This document shows, one piece after another, positions 5,362-5,466 of a stretch of DNA of 5,466 bases (its first letter is position 1; each line of letters opens with the position of its first letter). The translations under genes and the position numbers were made by a program. A model generated the notes under the pieces. It worked only from the letters and a program-made list of their open reading frames with translations. It was not told the origin of the DNA and searched no databases. Where the stretch lies: NCBI GenBank assembly GCA_947624465.1, contig CANQKJ010000150.1, forward strand, positions 1 to 5,466, in the 5' to 3' direction. The stretch is from an uncultured Oscillospiraceae bacterium. GTDB lineage: Bacteria; Bacillota; Clostridia; Oscillospirales; Oscillospiraceae.

Positions 5362-5393
5362 GCCGTCCGCAAGCGCGGGCGGCTCTCGTTTTT
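5362..5393 (+). terminator. Second terminator-like hairpin, in tandem
   Basis: GCCGTCCGC (5362-5370) pairs over 9 bp, with one T-G wobble, with GCGGGCGGC (5375-5383) across an AAGC loop. TTTTT follows at 5389-5393 after a 5-nt gap. The gap makes it less canonical than the first hairpin, so it is either a backup terminator or part of a regulatory leader. Confidence 0.6.
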
Positions 5394-5422
5394 GGCCCTT
5401 CTGCCGGAGCTGAAATTTCGGC

Positions 5423-5450
5423 TTGACAACGGAGAAAAAGCTGATATAAT
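5423..5450 (+). promoter_or_regulatory. Consensus promoter facing the right edge of the window
   Basis: Perfect TTGACA (5423-5428) and perfect TATAAT (5445-5450) are separated by 16 bp. The start would fall near 5457, so the transcript lies almost wholly outside the window and its product is not visible. Confidence 0.88.
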
Positions 5451-5466
5451 ACCCCTTGTGACTCGC

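Noticed and set aside
5178..5429. An 83-residue ORF on the - strand
   Set aside because: It is antisense to the small ORF unit and both terminators, has no ribosome binding site or promoter I can see, and resembles no family.

Overview
The window comes from a GC-rich bacterium that looks like a Gram-positive Firmicute, plausibly a gut clostridial lineage of the Oscillospiraceae type. The clues are strong AGGAGG-type ribosome binding sites, consensus TTGACA/TATAAT promoters, an encoded CCA on the tRNA, U-tract hairpin terminators and a Firmicute-like his gene order. The lineage is an inference from style, not from any database match.

Positions 1-4028 hold the 3' portion of a histidine biosynthesis operon on the + strand: hisD (5' end outside the window), hisB, hisH, hisA, hisF, hisI and hisE. 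Several junctions overlap (hisH/hisA by 4 nt, hisA/hisF by 7 nt). Together these genes cover PRPP-adduct processing (HisE, HisI), ring rearrangement and closure (HisA, HisH-HisF), dehydration (HisB) and the final oxidation (HisD). hisC, often found between hisD and hisB, is not here. A seven-helix Bax inhibitor-1 family membrane protein gene follows hisE after 1 nt and seems to be the last gene of the transcription unit, which ends at a strong terminator at 4784-4813.

Two of the his genes carry severe lesions. hisD has an in-frame TAG at 429-431, exactly where the family has the Tyr of its conserved GDY motif, and the downstream frame is otherwise perfectly preserved. hisF lacks 21 residues at the 2920/2921 junction, which removes beta-strand 4 of the barrel and several active-site residues while keeping the frame. 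Either the pathway is starting to decay in this strain, or the sequence has local errors, or (for the TAG) there is readthrough.

Positions 4777-5466 are mostly non-coding but well organised. A tRNA-Gly(CCC) lies on the - strand with its own consensus promoter and terminator, convergent with the operon. Divergent from it is a compact + strand unit made of an AT-rich upstream tract, a strong promoter, an almost perfect Shine-Dalgarno sequence, a 27-codon ORF of unknown function and two successive terminator-like hairpins. The window ends in another consensus promoter that points to a gene beyond the edge.
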